Shown: positions 47,498 through 61,100, numbered from the stretch's first letter. The stretch is 64,000 nucleotides of DNA from Spodoptera frugiperda (GCF_023101765.2 NC_064224.1:4222103-4286102), one strand, 5' to 3'. Numbers and translations: made by a program. The notes: generated by a model not told the origin, from the sequence alone.

Positions 47498-50400
47498 ATG
47501 TCTTTGTTAGTGCTAACCGTAATATTTAGTGTGTTGTTTGCAATATGGTGGTACTGGTGGAGACCTCGATCTCGGTCACCCCCAACGTTCCCTGGTGCAT
47601 TACCCATCTTTGGACACAGTTTCGTGGCACTAAAAAATCGAAATGGTATAATACTCTTAACCTATTGGTGTTCTTTTTTAACTAACTGTTGGATTTTCTT
47701 AATTCAGTTCTCATAGACACATATTATACACAATGGCTACGAATCTTACATACCTCTTCGCTTCATCAACAGTCATCGTCTTTTGGTCCATGCTAGTTGG
47801 TTAATAGTACTTTTAATTTTATCCGTTCTTTAATATATCGCAAATCTGGTCGCTATATTATGTCAGCAAGGGGAGACTTTCATGCCTTTCCTTTCAAATA
47901 CAACATGTATCACATTGATCGTTCGATGCAGTTCTTTGGCCGACGCGGCAACATCTATCACTCTTTCGTGATTCACTTTTCTATTACGCCCAAGAGGCTT
48001 ATACCACGATATTTTTGCACCCCTTTTATTTAAATAGTCGCAATTTGGTTAAAAGTATTATATACGTACCAATATTCAAAGATGATTTTTATTCAAGGTT
48101 GCCAAGATATTATTGTGCATAAAATTTCATCCAATAAATTTTAAAATAGTACATGTCATAGTGTTTGCGTCACATGATATTGAAATATTATTTAATTGAT
48201 AAAATTAAGTGATTACATGTCTTTATTTCAGACGTATGGAGTTTCATGGAACGTATTTTCAATTATGCAACAGATGAATGTGTTGTCATTAAGCTCGGTC
48301 CCCATAATATATATAGTAAGTAAAAGCCATAGTGTTGCATTATGCTTGCATAGAGCAATTGTAAATACTTTTTACGACTTTCAATGAAAATATGGTGATG
48401 GAAAGAAAAAATGGTTTAGTGACATTTTTCTACCGGTGGAGGAAGGGGGAATCCACAGATCTATAAAATTGTTACGCGTAAACACGTTCTAGTGGGCAAA
48501 CCTGTCAAATATTGATATTATATCTGACGAAACCAACTAAACTTAGTTAGAGTCATTTAATCGGATCGAATAATATCTGGTGTATATATTCAACATGATA
48601 TTAGACTTAATTATTATGTTATCGGCTTACTCACGTAATGTTTTGACGAGGAACTCGACTAACGAGCCAACAACGTCTTAGCATAGGGTCAGGCTTCAAC
48701 CGTAGAAATACCTTTAAATTGCATCCATAGTTGACCTGGCTGCCGGTAACTGTACTATTCAGCTCGAAGCAGGAATAGGAACGGGGTAAGTTATAGTCAA
48801 TAAGAAAATGACACTCCTATCGTCTTACTCAGGGCAAGAGGTGTCATTTGATGATTTTGCTCATCATTTTTAAACATGGATTGTTTTGTTACAGTTGTTA
48901 GTGACCCAGATGAAGCTGGTGTTATAGCAAACACAAGTTTGAAGAAATCATTTCTTTATAGTTTCTTGGATAACATATTAGAAAATGGACTACTGTTAGA
49001 AGATGGTACGGCGATGGCGAGTGCCTGTTTATTTTTTATATTTATTACTCTCCATAATATTATTTTTTGATATTTTTCATTTATTCCAGTGCCCATATGG
49101 AGAGTACATCGGAAGTTACTGAATCCTGCATTCAACGTGCACACACTGAACACATTTCAAAATATTATGAACGTAGAAGCTAAAAAATTTGTCTCAATGT
49201 TGAAAGATAAAGCAGGAAAGGGACCATTCGATGTGAAAGAACTTATGGTTCTATATATTCTGAGATCAGTTTGCAGTAAGTATACGGACTCGACTCTTTA
49301 CTAAAAACTCACACATGACCTATTTACTTACCATATCTTACTTTTTGTGTTTTAATACTGAATTTGATTATTTCGAACTTAATATGAACGGTGCCACGGT
49401 AAAGTTAATCTTATTCTAATCTATGTTTATTAATAAGAGGGTAAAAAATATAGAGTTCCTTAAGGCTGTATATTGTCGCCTATTTTGTTTAGTATATCAT
49501 AATCGCTCAGTGAAGCTTTTAAAGTAACATAAGCATAGGTATAGTGGAAACGACTTATAATTTGCTGATGTTACCATTCTCCTTAGAATAAGCGGGAACT
49601 TAGCCAGCCCACTTTTTACCTTAACGGATACCAGCCTTCATTAAAACAACAGTAATGTAGTATTTAATATTGTATTTATTATACTAAGGTAATAATGGTT
49701 TAGTTAACAATTTATATTTCTAGGAACGTCGTTGGGATTAGAAGCTAAAGACCAAGATACGATTGACAAAGAATACGCACAAGCGATCGAAGAAAGCATG
49801 GAAATAGCAGTAAAACGATCTTTTAACGTGGCAGTATATCCTTCGTTTATTTTCAACAAAACTGCAAAGGGAAAAAGAGAACAGGAATTAATCGCGAGAA
49901 TAAAGAATATTTTAAATAGTGTTAGTATGTATAATTTACTTTTTATTTCTATATAAGATAATTCATTTCATTTTTATCAGCAACAGCCAATATTGTATTC
50001 GCAATGATAACAGTCAATAACGTAATGTAAGCTTATAACAAAAGTTGTTATTAGTAATTATTTTACAATTAGCAGTGTCTTAAGAGATGAGCGTGATCGC
50101 GCAACCGTGTCCCATGAAAGAATGTGTGCCTGACCCTTCCTCGTATCGGCTGGGTCCTGTAGCGTCCCTAAAAATACCGCTTTCTCTTTGCAGCGTCGCA
50201 GCCCTTAACTGTTTTGGTCTCACCTACTTAACTTGTGTCGATCACACTATCTTTAAAATTTGGTGAGATCTTAAAACTAAACAAATTAATTTTGAAATGA
50301 TTCATGGAAAAGGGGCTGGCAGCGGTCGTCTTAAGTGTGTTCACGAACTGTTCTCCGACATAATATTGCACGTCCCTTGCCAAAACGTACAAGAAACCAG

Positions 50401-52309
50401 CTTGCTTCGAGTCCCTCATTCTTATTAACATTTGTACATTTCAGGCAATCCAGAAACGTAAATCTGATTTTAAAACCACCAATAACAAACAAAATAACAA
50501 AACGGACTTCAGTGATGATTCAGCGAATAGTAAGTTTTGGATTTTGTGTTTACTTTCCTTAACTTTATCCATGAAATTATTTAAAGAAGACAGTTCAACT
50601 TACGTTAAATTGCTAACGGTTTTTTGATTTCACAATAAAGCTAATCGTACCTAATAATTCATTTTTGGCCAACAGGTAAATTCAAACCAATTCTAGATCT
50701 AATGCTGCATTTATCTGATGAACAAGAAGGTTTCTCCGACGATGACATCAGGCAACATCTGAATACTTTTGTATTTGCATCTTACGATACAACTTCAGGA
50801 GTATTGCAGACCGTATTGTCAGTGCTAGGATCACGTCCAGATGTACAGGAACGAGTCTATAAAGAGTAAGTGTGGATAGTTTTTGATGAGCAAGAGAAAT
50901 AAGTAGTAATTATCAGAGATTAATGAAAACAACCTATCAGTTCACGACTCTCAATTAAAACGAAAAGCACCATTAAACAAATTGATCACTTGCAATTTTT
51001 TTGTATAATTGGTTTTCCTTCTAATATGATGGTGTACCCAGTGACAGTATAATTTATGTGATTGAAACTGTGAATGTGTTTGTGGTACACACGAAACTTA
51101 TTGCTTATTTATTTTCGTATTACAGGATTGTTGAAGTATTCGGAGATAATGTGGAATTGACAAAATATGACTTACCAAAACTGGTTTACTTAGAAGCAGT
51201 GATAAAAGAGGTTTTGAGGCTATATTCTATAGTTCCCTGGGTTGCGAGACAAATTGACACTGATATCGTTTTCCGTATGTACTCGTATTGTAATTATTCC
51301 ATATATTATTATTTATTTAAAATCCTCTTAAATTACAGTTTTAAATACTACTTATAAAATACAAAATAAGAAAAATAATAAAATAGGAGGCGACTAGTAA
51401 CGGAAGCATGGTCAAACTACCGGTGATTAGGGCTCCAGAGACAGAAACCTCCTCACAATACGTGCCGTTTCAAGGAGTACTGCCTTCTGCATCAGGCCCT
51501 TGATCCATCCGCCCAACGCCAGCCTCCTAAGATGGTTGTCGAGGCTGTTGAGTATTAATGATTGCCGAATCCACATTCCACATGTCGACAACCTCGTGAG
51601 CCAAGTCAAGATATTTTATTTGTTTATCTTTCTCAGCTTTCACGAGGTTGTCGTCATAGGGGATGGCGACATCGATTATCATCGTGCGGCGCGCTTGTCG
51701 GTCTATCAATACTATATCAGGTTTATTGGTTACAATAGTCCTGTTAGTGATGATAGATCGATCCCAGTACAACGTGATATGACCATTTTTTAGAACTGGA
51801 TCGGGCACATACTTGTTGTATGCACATAGTTGCTGTAAATATTATCTCCACTCTATTGTAGGTTGGAAACATTACAAAAGTTTTTTTGTTATTTCAGCGA
51901 AATATACATTAAGGGCTGGAAGTACATGTGTTCTGGTAATATACAATCTTCACCGTCACCCTTCGTGGGGACCAGATGCGAAGGAGTTTAAACCGGAGCG
52001 ATGGTTGAATCCCGCCACCTTACCTACTAACCCCAACGTATACGCACCGTTCGGTATTGGCAAACGAAACTGCATTGGTATGGTCACATAACTGAAGGAA
52101 ATGTAATTTTGTAAAGTCTGTATAATTATTTTACTCATTGCTCTTACTTTACAGGGAAACGATACGCTATGATGACCTTAAAGACGTCGGTTGCGCACAT
52201 CGTACGGAATTTCCAATTATCTGCTGATATTAGTAATTTGTGCTGGAACTTTGAAGTTGTATTAAAACCCTCAAAACCAATTCTTGTTAGTTTTACGTTA
52301 AGACCTTAA
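47498..52309 (+). CDS. Cytochrome P450-F, CYP4 clan, CYP340-like
   Basis: Ten exons: 47498-47645, 48232-48315, 48895-49005, 49090-49275, 49724-49920, 50445-50529, 50676-50865, 51126-51274, 51898-52077, 52155-52309, for 494 residues. It has a signal anchor (about residues 1-20), hinge RSPPTFPG, and a canonical C-helix WRVHR (W118). The I-helix is FASYDTT, with Phe where the A-E group has Ala. The K-helix is EVLRLYSIVP and the haem ligand Cys442 in FGIGKRNCIG. Exon 2 is two codons shorter than in A-E. Exon 6 is lysine/asparagine-rich and diverged, as expected for a surface loop. The exon 5 donor is GTTAGT rather than GTAAG, a weaker site that deserves an RNA check. It is the outlying member of the F/G/H group and carries the same antisense LINE in intron 8 as G and H. 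Confidence 0.91.
48720..48885 (+). repeat. Rep-2 remnant at the end of P450-F intron 2
   Basis: CAGGAATAGGAACGGGG ... GGCAAGAGGTGTCATTTGATG, ending about 10-20 bp before exon 3. Shorter remnants at the same place in G (54565-54625) and H (59675-59735). Confidence 0.55.
51384..51812 (-). mobile_element. R2/R4-like LINE 3' fragment in P450-F intron 8
   Basis: Minus-strand frames encode the C-terminal restriction-like endonuclease part (KPDIVLIDRQARR ... IDVAIPYDDNLVKAEKDK ... KYLDLAHEV) and a RIVRRFLSLEP terminus, with a frame break between them. Antisense to the gene, shared with G and H at the same place. Confidence 0.78.
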
Positions 52310-52399
52310 ATTAAAAATAAATTATTCATTATCTAAGTATTTTATTGTATCCCCTTACTACTATACTACTATACTAAAAAATCAATAAAAAAAATCGAT

Positions 52400-52590
52400 A
52401 GATTTTTTATGGTAAAAGCTGGTAAAAGAGCAGACGGATCACCTAATGATAAGCAATCGCCGCCTCCCATGGACACTCAAAATACCAGAGGCGTTACAAC
52501 TGCGTTGCCGACCTTTTGGGGCTTAGAAAATAAAGGGTTGTTAGGAAATCGGGGATTTGAAGGATTGGGAAGGGCGGTAATTGGGCTAGA
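52400..52590 (-). repeat. Rep-1 copy between F and G
   Basis: Truncated Rep-1 starting 90 bp after the P450-F stop. Confidence 0.68.
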
Positions 52591-52591
52591 T

Positions 52592-52710
52592 GGACTTTTT
52601 TAAGGGGGGAAAATTACCCAACGACTGCTCTCGCCTTAAGCGTGGTGAGAGGGAGTGTCAGACTCTTACTGACTAAAAACCACCCCGTTCCTTCTCCTGC
52701 TTACTTCTGC
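52592..52710 (-). repeat. Rep-2 copy between F and G
   Basis: Complement of Rep-2 (TCAGACTCTTACTGACTAAA), abutting the Rep-1 copy. Ends about 145 bp before the P450-G TATA box. Confidence 0.62.
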
Positions 52711-52854
52711 TGCTTGCTGCGGTGGACAGCTAAATAGTTTTTGAAGCATTCTAATTCTTTTTAGATCCAGAACACTTAAAACGGTAGTGTTTTTTTTCCT
52801 ATGGTCTAAAAATACCTTTTAAGAAAAACTAGTCATTCAGCTTATATAGGTACG

Positions 52855-52890
52855 TATAAATAAGAGATGTCGATTAATTTCATCGCAGTT
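52855..52890 (+). promoter_or_regulatory. Core promoter of P450-G
   Basis: TATAAATA at 52855 and CGCAGTT (A at 52887) are 32 bp apart; the start codon is at 52907. The upstream block AACTAGTCATTCAGCTTA is shared with F and H. Confidence 0.55.
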
Positions 52891-52906
52891 CGTCTTGTGT
52901 TCCACA

Positions 52907-55900
52907 ATGTCTTTGTTAGTGCTAATCGTAATATATAGTGTGTTGTTTGCAATATGGTGGTTCTGGTGGAGACCTCGAGTTCGGTCACCCGCACCGTACC
53001 CTGGTGCATTGCCCATCATTGGACACATTCATGTGGCTTTCAAATATCGGAATGGTATAATACTCTTACCTTATTAATCATCTTGAACTATCTGACATTT
53101 GGATTTTCCATGATTGAGTTTATATGGATTATTTTTGGAGAGGATGCACCATCCATCTCCACCTAAAAGTAGCTATACGACCTATTTTTAAGTCGGGTCA
53201 GATCAGGTTACTAGTAACTGGTCGATGAGGAAACATTAAAGGGAGGCCTTCGGTCTGCAGTGGCAGTTGCAGTGTTGTTACTGATATGATGACGACAGTA
53301 ATTAAATTTAAATTTTACTAGGTCTGAAGATGACAGGCTAGTACAACGACTACTCAAGCCGATGTGGCAATTTCAGATTTCAAATTGTATAATATGTGAT
53401 CATAGGTTAACTTGAATCATATCAGCTATTGGGAGTGGATAATTTTGCGGTGAAACCTTGAGGAATTATCCGCTTTGAAATCTGACATGCATGTATTTTT
53501 TCCAAAGAATATATTACCAGAAGCATTCTTTCCAAAATTGGTTGAAAGTATTATATACCTACCTATATTCAAAGTTACGTTCCATGTTTTTTTATTCAGT
53601 AGTGAAAATATTATTGTGCATAAAATTTCATCCAATAAATTTTAAATAACGCATAATATGTGCCTCACATGATATTGAAATATTATTTAATTAAGGGATA
53701 ATTATGTGTCTTCATTTCAGACGTATGGAGTTATATGGAACGCCTTTTCAATTGTATAACAAATGAGTGTGTTGTAATAAGGATGGGTTTCCATAATTTG
53801 TATGGTAAGTAAAAGCCATAGTGTTGTATTATGCTTGCATAGAGTAAATAAAGTCGACAGTCGTAGATTCAAACTTTCGATAATTCGAAGTTATCACGAA
53901 GTCTTGTGACCAAATGAATCGTTAACTCGAACTTATCGGCATCAAACTCTCGACAATTTGAAGTTGCAGAGAGTAAGGGACAGATAGATCTTAGAACCTG
54001 CAGACGTCAGTACCGACATTTTAAGGCAAAATCAACCAGTTTGACAGGATCTAGATTGTTTAGAATAATTTATTTCAAACGACATTTTACTTTAACGAAT
54101 ATTAATTGTCATTTAGGTTATGTACATCATAAAATGACGTAATTTTTTTTTCTAATGTTTGTTTGTTGGTAATTTTTCTCAACTAAGAAACTAGTTTGTA
54201 TGGATACAGGCTGCATTTTGCTTAATCGGTTACTTGGGTAGGTAGCATGAGAGAATTTTGAGAGATGTTTTCCGCAATTTTTGCTCCCAATCTTCAAAAC
54301 TACAACCCTCAAATTCCTAACCTCCAAAAGGCCGGCTTGACTTTGGCATATTTTTTTCTAGTTATTTCTATATACTGTTCTGTTGACGACTAAGTCAAAG
54401 TATATTTATTTCAATTAATACATAGAATAAAGTTGAACCTCGCATCAATCAAATACTTCGAATGTCTAATTGTACTTCTTTGGACGCCTTTAGGCGTCCA
54501 AAGAAAGTGAGGTCCAAAGAAGAAGAGAAGGTGTCGTCAAAAAACTAACACACACGTGTTAGTATTCTTAATCAGGGCGAGAGGTGCCATTAGAATAGAC
54601 GATTTCCTCCTCATTTTTAAACATGGATTGTTTTGTTACAGTTGTTAGCGACCCAGATGAAGTTGGTGTTATAGCAAACACAAGTTTGAAGAAATCATAT
54701 CATTACAGTTTCGTGGATAACGCACTAGCAAATGGACTACTGCTAGAAGATGGTACGGTGATGACGAGTGCCTGTTTTTTGTGTTTATCGCACTCTATAA
54801 TATAATTTTTCAATATTTTTCAACTACTTCCAGTGCCCACGTGGAGAATACATCGCAAGTTACTGAATCCTGCATTCAACCTGCACACACTGAACACATT
54901 TCAAAATATTATGAACGTAGAAGCTCGAAGTTTGGTCTCACAATTGAAAGATAAAGCAGGAAAGGGACCAGTCGATGTGAAAGAACTTGTGGTTCTATAT
55001 ATTTTAAGAACAGTTTGCAGTAAGTATACGGACTCGGCTCGTTACTAAGAATGTTTTATATGACAGAAATTGCTAGCAATCATAAATACATATACAAATA
55101 AATCATCAGCTTGTAGATGTAGATAGGCTCAGATAAAAGAACAGTGGACAATATAGTTGAGATGATATAACTCGCGCTCTACAATAGATTTTATGAGAAT
55201 GCCTATGGAAAAAATCCGAGTGAAACTGTCATCGGTAATCCGATTGCTCCAATACTCGCGTCAGCAATCCGAACGCTGCCGAACAGTGGACGCAGTCAAT
55301 CTGTTTGATGCGATCCATGCGATGCGTACGATGCGGGTCTGTGGACGCTTACCATAAGAATGAGTGCCCCGCTTACCTCCCCGCTTGTCTCGATGAGTTG
55401 TTTTTGACTGTTGTGAGTGATAACGTGTGGGCGTTAACAGCTTGGACTTTAATAGTCTTAATAATAAAAATCCATTTATATTTCTAGGAACGTCGTTGGG
55501 ATTGGAAGCCAAAGACCAAGATATGATTGACAAGGAATACGCAGAAGCGATCGAAGAAATCATGGACATAGCAGTAAAACGAGCGTTAAACATAGCATTA
55601 CATCCTTCATTTATTTTCAAGAGAACTGCAAAGGGAAAAAGAGAACAGGAATTAATCATGAGAATAAAGAACATTTTAAATAGTGTAAGCATGTCCAATT
55701 TAATTCTCATTTCTGTCTGAGACATTTCATTTCATCATCGGCAACAGACCATATAAAAGTTCATAAATACATTGCACATCACTTGCCGAAACATAGAAAA
55801 AACCGGCTTTCTTCAAGTCCTTCATTCTTATTAACATTTGTATATTTCAGACAATCCAGAAACGTAAATCTGATTTAAAAAAGGTCGAAAACAAACAAAA

Positions 55901-57726
55901 TAACAATACGGACGTCAGTGATGGTTCAGCGAATGGTAAGTTTTGGTTTTTGTGTTTAATTTCCTTAACTTTATCCATAAACTTATTTAATGAAGACGGT
56001 TCAACTTACGTTTAAGTGACAGAAGAAGAGTGAGAGAGTAAGAAAGCTAATCGTGCTTAATATTTTATTTTTGGCCTCCAGGTAAATTCAAACCAATTCT
56101 AGATCTAATGCTGCATTTATCTGATGAACAAGAAGTTTTCTCCGACGATGACATCAGGCAACATCTGAATACTTTTGTATTTGCATCTTACGATACAACT
56201 TCTGGAGTATTACAGACCGTATTGGCAGTGCTAGGATCACGTCCAGATGTACAGGAACGAGTTTATAAAGAGTAAGTATGGATAGTTTTTGATGAGCAAG
56301 AGAAATTAGTAGCTATTAGCAGGTATGAATGAAAATAACTTATCAGTTCACGACTCTCAAACCAAAAGTACCATTGAACAAATTGATTACTTGCAAAATT
56401 TTTGTATACCTAATTGAAGGTTTTTCTTGTATTATTATGGTGGAATTTTAAGAGAGTCACTTTTTCCGGACTACCCAGTGACAGCATAATTTATGAGATT
56501 GAAGCGTTGGTTGTACACACGAAAATTATTGATTTTTTATTTTCGTATTACAGGATTGTCGAAGTATTCGGAGATAATGAGGAATTGACCAAATATAACT
56601 TACCAAAATTGGTTTACTTAGAAGCAGTGATAAAAGAGGTTTTGAGGCTATATTCTATAGTTCCCTGGATTGCGAGACAAATTGACACTGATATGGTTTT
56701 CCGTATGTATTGTAATTATTCCATATATTATTATTTATTTAAAATCCTCTTAAATTACAATTTTAAATACTACCTATGAAATAGAAAGTAAAATAACATT
56801 CAAACATAGAAGCCGACCAGTAGCGGGAGCATGGTCCAAGCTACCGGTGGTTAGGGCTCCAGAGACAGAAACCTCCTCACAATACGTGCCGTTTCGAAGA
56901 GCACTGCCTTCTGCATCAGGCCCTTGACCCGTCCGCCCAACGCTAGCCTCCTAAGAAGGTTGTCGAGGCTGTTGGGTATTAATCCATTGGCCGACACGAC
57001 TATCGGCACAACGATAGCTGAATCTACATTCCACGTATTGACAACCTCGTGAACCAAGTCAAGATATTTTATTTGTTTATGTTTCTCAGCTTTCACGAGG
57101 TTCTCGTCATGAGGGATGGTGATATCGATTATCATCGTGCGGCGCGCTTGTCGGTCTATCACCACTATAATAAGGTTTATTGGCTACAATAGTCCTGTCA
57201 GTGATTAGTACAACGTGATTTGACCGTTTTCTAAAAGTGGATCATATTTATTGTTATTATTATATCCACTACATTGTTAGATGGAAACATCATAAACGTT
57301 TTCTGTTATTTCAGCGAAATATACATTAAGAGCTGGAAGTACATGTGTTCTGGTAATATACAATCTTCACCGTCACCCCTCGTGGGGACCAGATGCGAAA
57401 GAGTTTAAACCGGAGCGATGGTTGAATCCCGCCACCTTACCTACTCACCCCAACGTATACGCACCGTTCGGTATTGGCAAACGAAACTGCATTGGTATGG
57501 TCACATAACTGAAGGAAATGTAATTTTGTATGGACTCTATAATTATTTTACGCATTGCTCTTGTTTTACAGGGAAACTATACGCCATGATGACCTTAAAG
57601 ACGTCGGTTGCGCACATCGTACGGAATTTCCAATTATCTGCTGATATTAGTAATTTGTGCTGGAACTTTGAAGTTGTATTAAAACCCTCAAAACCAATTC
57701 TTGTTAGTTTTACGTTAAGACCTTAA
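52907..57726 (+). CDS. Cytochrome P450-G, CYP4 clan, CYP340-like
   Basis: Ten exons: 52907-53054, 53721-53804, 54642-54752, 54834-55019, 55488-55684, 55851-55935, 56082-56271, 56554-56702, 57315-57494, 57572-57726, for 494 residues. Motifs: anchor then RSPAPYPG; C-helix WRIHR; I-helix FASYDTT; K-helix EVLRLYSIVP; PERW; haem loop FGIGKRNCIG (Cys442). Its start lies only about 600 bp after the stop of F. It is nearly identical to P450-H over exons, introns and promoter, with matching starts 5,242 bp apart. Differences from H include the anchor (WWFWW versus WWYWC), the K-helix loop (SIVPWIARQ versus PIVPWVGRQ) and insertions in introns 4, 7 and 8 of H. No inactivating change is seen. Confidence 0.92.
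55190..55353. mobile_element. Left-truncated MITE in P450-G intron 4
   Basis: Shares its body and right end (TGTGGACGCTTACC) with the complete element at 60354-60650 in P450-H but lacks the left inverted repeat. Confidence 0.6.
56806..57243 (-). mobile_element. R2/R4-like LINE 3' fragment in P450-G intron 8
   Basis: The best open copy (104 codons on the minus strand, 57165-56851), spanning DRQARRTMIIDITIPHDENL to RIVRRFLSLEP. Orthologous to the F and H copies. Confidence 0.78.
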
Positions 57727-57779
57727 ATTAAAAATAAGTAATTAATTACTAAGTATTTTATTGTATCCCCTTACTTTAA

Positions 57780-58090
57780 TAGATAATTTCTATTTGTTAA
57801 TAGAATCGCAAAATTTTGTGTTCTATAAACCGGACACTTAGTAAGTAGCAGGTGGTATATTTATTGTGTATGTCTCCATAAACATTTTCATTCGCCGAGA
57901 CGAGGCTAAAATCACGTTCTTTAAATACTTGACATATGTATTTAGACGTACCAACAGGTCGCGGCGGACAACTAAATAGTTCTACAAGCATTCTATTTAT
58001 TTTTAGATCCAGAACACTTAAAACGGTAGTGTTTTTTTCTCCTATGGTCTAAAATACCTTTTAAGAAAAACTAGTCATTCAGCTTATATA
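57780..58090. other. G-H spacer
   Basis: About 420 bp separate the G stop and H start. Upstream of the H promoter it repeats the G and F upstream sequence (AGAACACTTAAAACGGTAGT). No gene. Confidence 0.55.
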
Positions 58091-58096
58091 GGTACG

Positions 58097-58132
58097 TATA
58101 AATAAGAGATGTCGATTAATTTCATCGCAGTT
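58097..58132 (+). promoter_or_regulatory. Core promoter of P450-H
   Basis: TATAAATA at 58097 and CGCAGTT (A at 58129), 32 bp apart, in the same context as P450-G. Confidence 0.55.
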
Positions 58133-58148
58133 CGTCTTGTGTTCCACA

Positions 58149-61100
58149 ATGTCTTTGTTAGTGCTAATCGTAATATATAGTGTGTTGTTTGCAATATGGT
58201 GGTACTGGTGCAGACCTCGAGTTCGGTCACCCGCACCGTACCCTGGTGCATTGCCCATCATTGGACACATTCATGTGGCTTTCAAATATCGGAATGGTAT
58301 AATACTCTTATCTTATTAATCATCTTGAGTTATCTGACATTTGGATTTTCCATTATTGAGTTTATATAGATTATTTACGGAGAGGACGCACCATCCATCT
58401 ACACCTACAAGTAGGCCTATTTTACCGTAATAGAAAAATCGCAAGTTTGCCCTTTTACTAGGTCTGAAGATGACAGGCTAGTACAACTACTGTTCAAGCC
58501 GATGTGGCAATTTCAGATTTCAAATTGTATATGTGATCTATATATGTGAATTAACTTGATTCATATCAGATATTGGGAGTGGAGAATTTTGCGGTGAAAC
58601 CTTGAGGAATTATCCGCTTTGAAATCTGACATGCACGTATTTTTTCCGAAGAATATATTACCAGAATCATTCTTTCCAAAATTGGTTGAAAGTATTATAT
58701 ACCTACTTATATTCAAAGTTACGTTCCATGTTTTTTATTCAGAAGTGAAGAAATTATTGTGCACAAAATTTTATCCAATAAAATTTAAAATAATGCATAA
58801 TGTGTGCCTCACATGATATTGAAATATTATTTAAATAAGGGATTATGTGTCTTCATTTCAGACGTATGGAGTTTCTTGGAACGTCTTTTCAATTGTGTAA
58901 CAAATGAGTGTGTTGTGTTGAAGATGGGTTCCCATAATATGTATGGTAAGTAAAAGCCATAGTGTTGTATTATGCTTGCATAGAGTAAACACAGTCGACA
59001 GTCGTAGATTCAAACTTTCTATAATTCGAAGTTATCACAAAGTCCTGTGACCAAATGACTCGTTAACTCGAACTTATCGCCATCAAACTCTCGACAATTT
59101 GAAGTTGCAGAGAGTAAGGGACAGATAGATCTTAGAACCTGCAGACGTCAGTACCGACATTTTAAGGCAAAATCAACCAGTTTGACAGGATCTAGATTGT
59201 TTAGAATTAATTATTTCAAACGACATTTTCCTTTAACGAATATTTATTGTCATTTAAGTTATGTACATCATAAAATGACGTAATTTTTTTTTCTAATGTT
59301 TGTTTGTTGGTAATTTTTCTCAACTAAGAAACTAGTTCGTATGGATACAGGCTGCATTTTGCTTAATCGGTAACTTGGGTAGGTAGCGTGCGAGAATTTT
59401 GAAAGATGTTTTCCGCAATTTTTGCTCAAAATCTCCAAAACTACAACCCTCAAATTCCTAATCTCTAAAAGGCCGGCTTAACTTTGGCTTCAATTTTTTT
59501 TCCTACGTATTTCTATTGACTGTTCTGTTGAGGACTAAGTCAAAGTATATTTATTTCAATTAATACATAGAATAAAGTTGAACCTCGCATCAATCAAATA
59601 CTTCGAATGTTCAAATGTTCTTCTTTGGACGCCTAAAAAATGACATCAAAAAACTAACACATACGTGTTAGTATTCTTAATCAGGGCGAGAGGTGCCATT
59701 AGAATAGACGATTTCCTCCTCATTTTTAAACATGGATTGTTTTGTTACAGTTGTTAGCGACCCAGATGAAGTTGGTGTTATAGCAAACACAAGTTTGAAG
59801 AAATCATATCATTACAGTTTCTTGGATAACATATTAGAAAATGGACTACTGCTAGAAGATGGTACGGTGATGGCGAGAGCCTGTTTTTTGTGTTTATCGA
59901 ACTCTATAATATTATTTTTTTATATTTTTCAACTTCTTCCAGTGCCCACGTGGAGAATACATCGGAAGTTACTCAATCCTGCATTCAACCTGCACACACT
60001 GAACACATTTCAAAATATCATGAACGTAGAAGCTCGAAGTTTGGTCTCACAATTGAAAGATAAAGCAGGAAAGGAACCAGTCGATGTGAAAGAACTTGTG
60101 GTTAAATATATTTTACGATCAGTTTGCAGTAAGTATACGGACTCGACTCGTTACTAAGAATGTTTTATATGACAGAAATTGCTAGCAATCATAAATACAT
60201 ATACAAATAAATCATCAGCTTGTAGATGTAGATAGGCTCAGATAAAAGAACAGTGGACAATATAGTTGAGATGATATAACTCGCGTTCTAAAATAAAGTT
60301 TTTGAAATAAAATTAAGGTAAAAAAAAACAAGTGACAGCAATTGCTGTGTAAAGGTAAGCGTCCACAGGCCTGCATCATACGCATTGGACGCATTGCACG
60401 CAACGGATTTTAATTTGTCTTGTATAGAAACTTATACAACTGCGTGCACTGATCCGCTTCATACAGACCGCTCATCAGCAATGAGAATGCCTATGAAAAA
60501 AATCCGAGTAAAAGTGTCATCGGTAATCCGATTGCTCCAATACTTGCGTCGGCAACCCGAACACTGCCGAACAGTGGACGCAGTCAATCCGTTGGATACG
60601 ATCCATCCGATTTGTGGGATGCGTACGATGTGGGCCTGTGGTCGCTTACCATAACAATGAGTGTCCCGCTTACCTCCCCGCTTGTCTCGATGAGTTGTTT
60701 GTGACTGTTGTGAGTGTTAACGTGTGGGCGTTAACAGCTTGGACTTTAATAGTCTTAATAATAAAAATCCATTTATATTTCTAGGAACGTCGTTGGGATT
60801 GGAAGCCAAAGACCAAGATATGATTGACAAGGAATACGCAGAAGCGATCGAAGAAATCATGGACATAGCAGTAAAACGAGCTTTAAACGTAGCATTATAT
60901 CCTTCGTTTATTTTCAAGAGAACTGCAAAGGGAAAAAGAGAACAGGAATTAATCATGAGAATAAAGAATATTTTAAATAGGGTAAGCATATCCAATTTAA
61001 TTCTCATTTCTGTCTGAGACATTTTATTTCATCATCGGCAAAATACCATATAAAAGTTCATAAATACATTACACATCACTTGCCGAAACATAGAAGAAAC

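Noticed and set aside
49915..49930. GTTAGT donor of P450-F exon 5 as an inactivating mutation
   Set aside because: It is still a GT donor with a partly matching consensus, and the rest of the gene is intact; kept as a note only.
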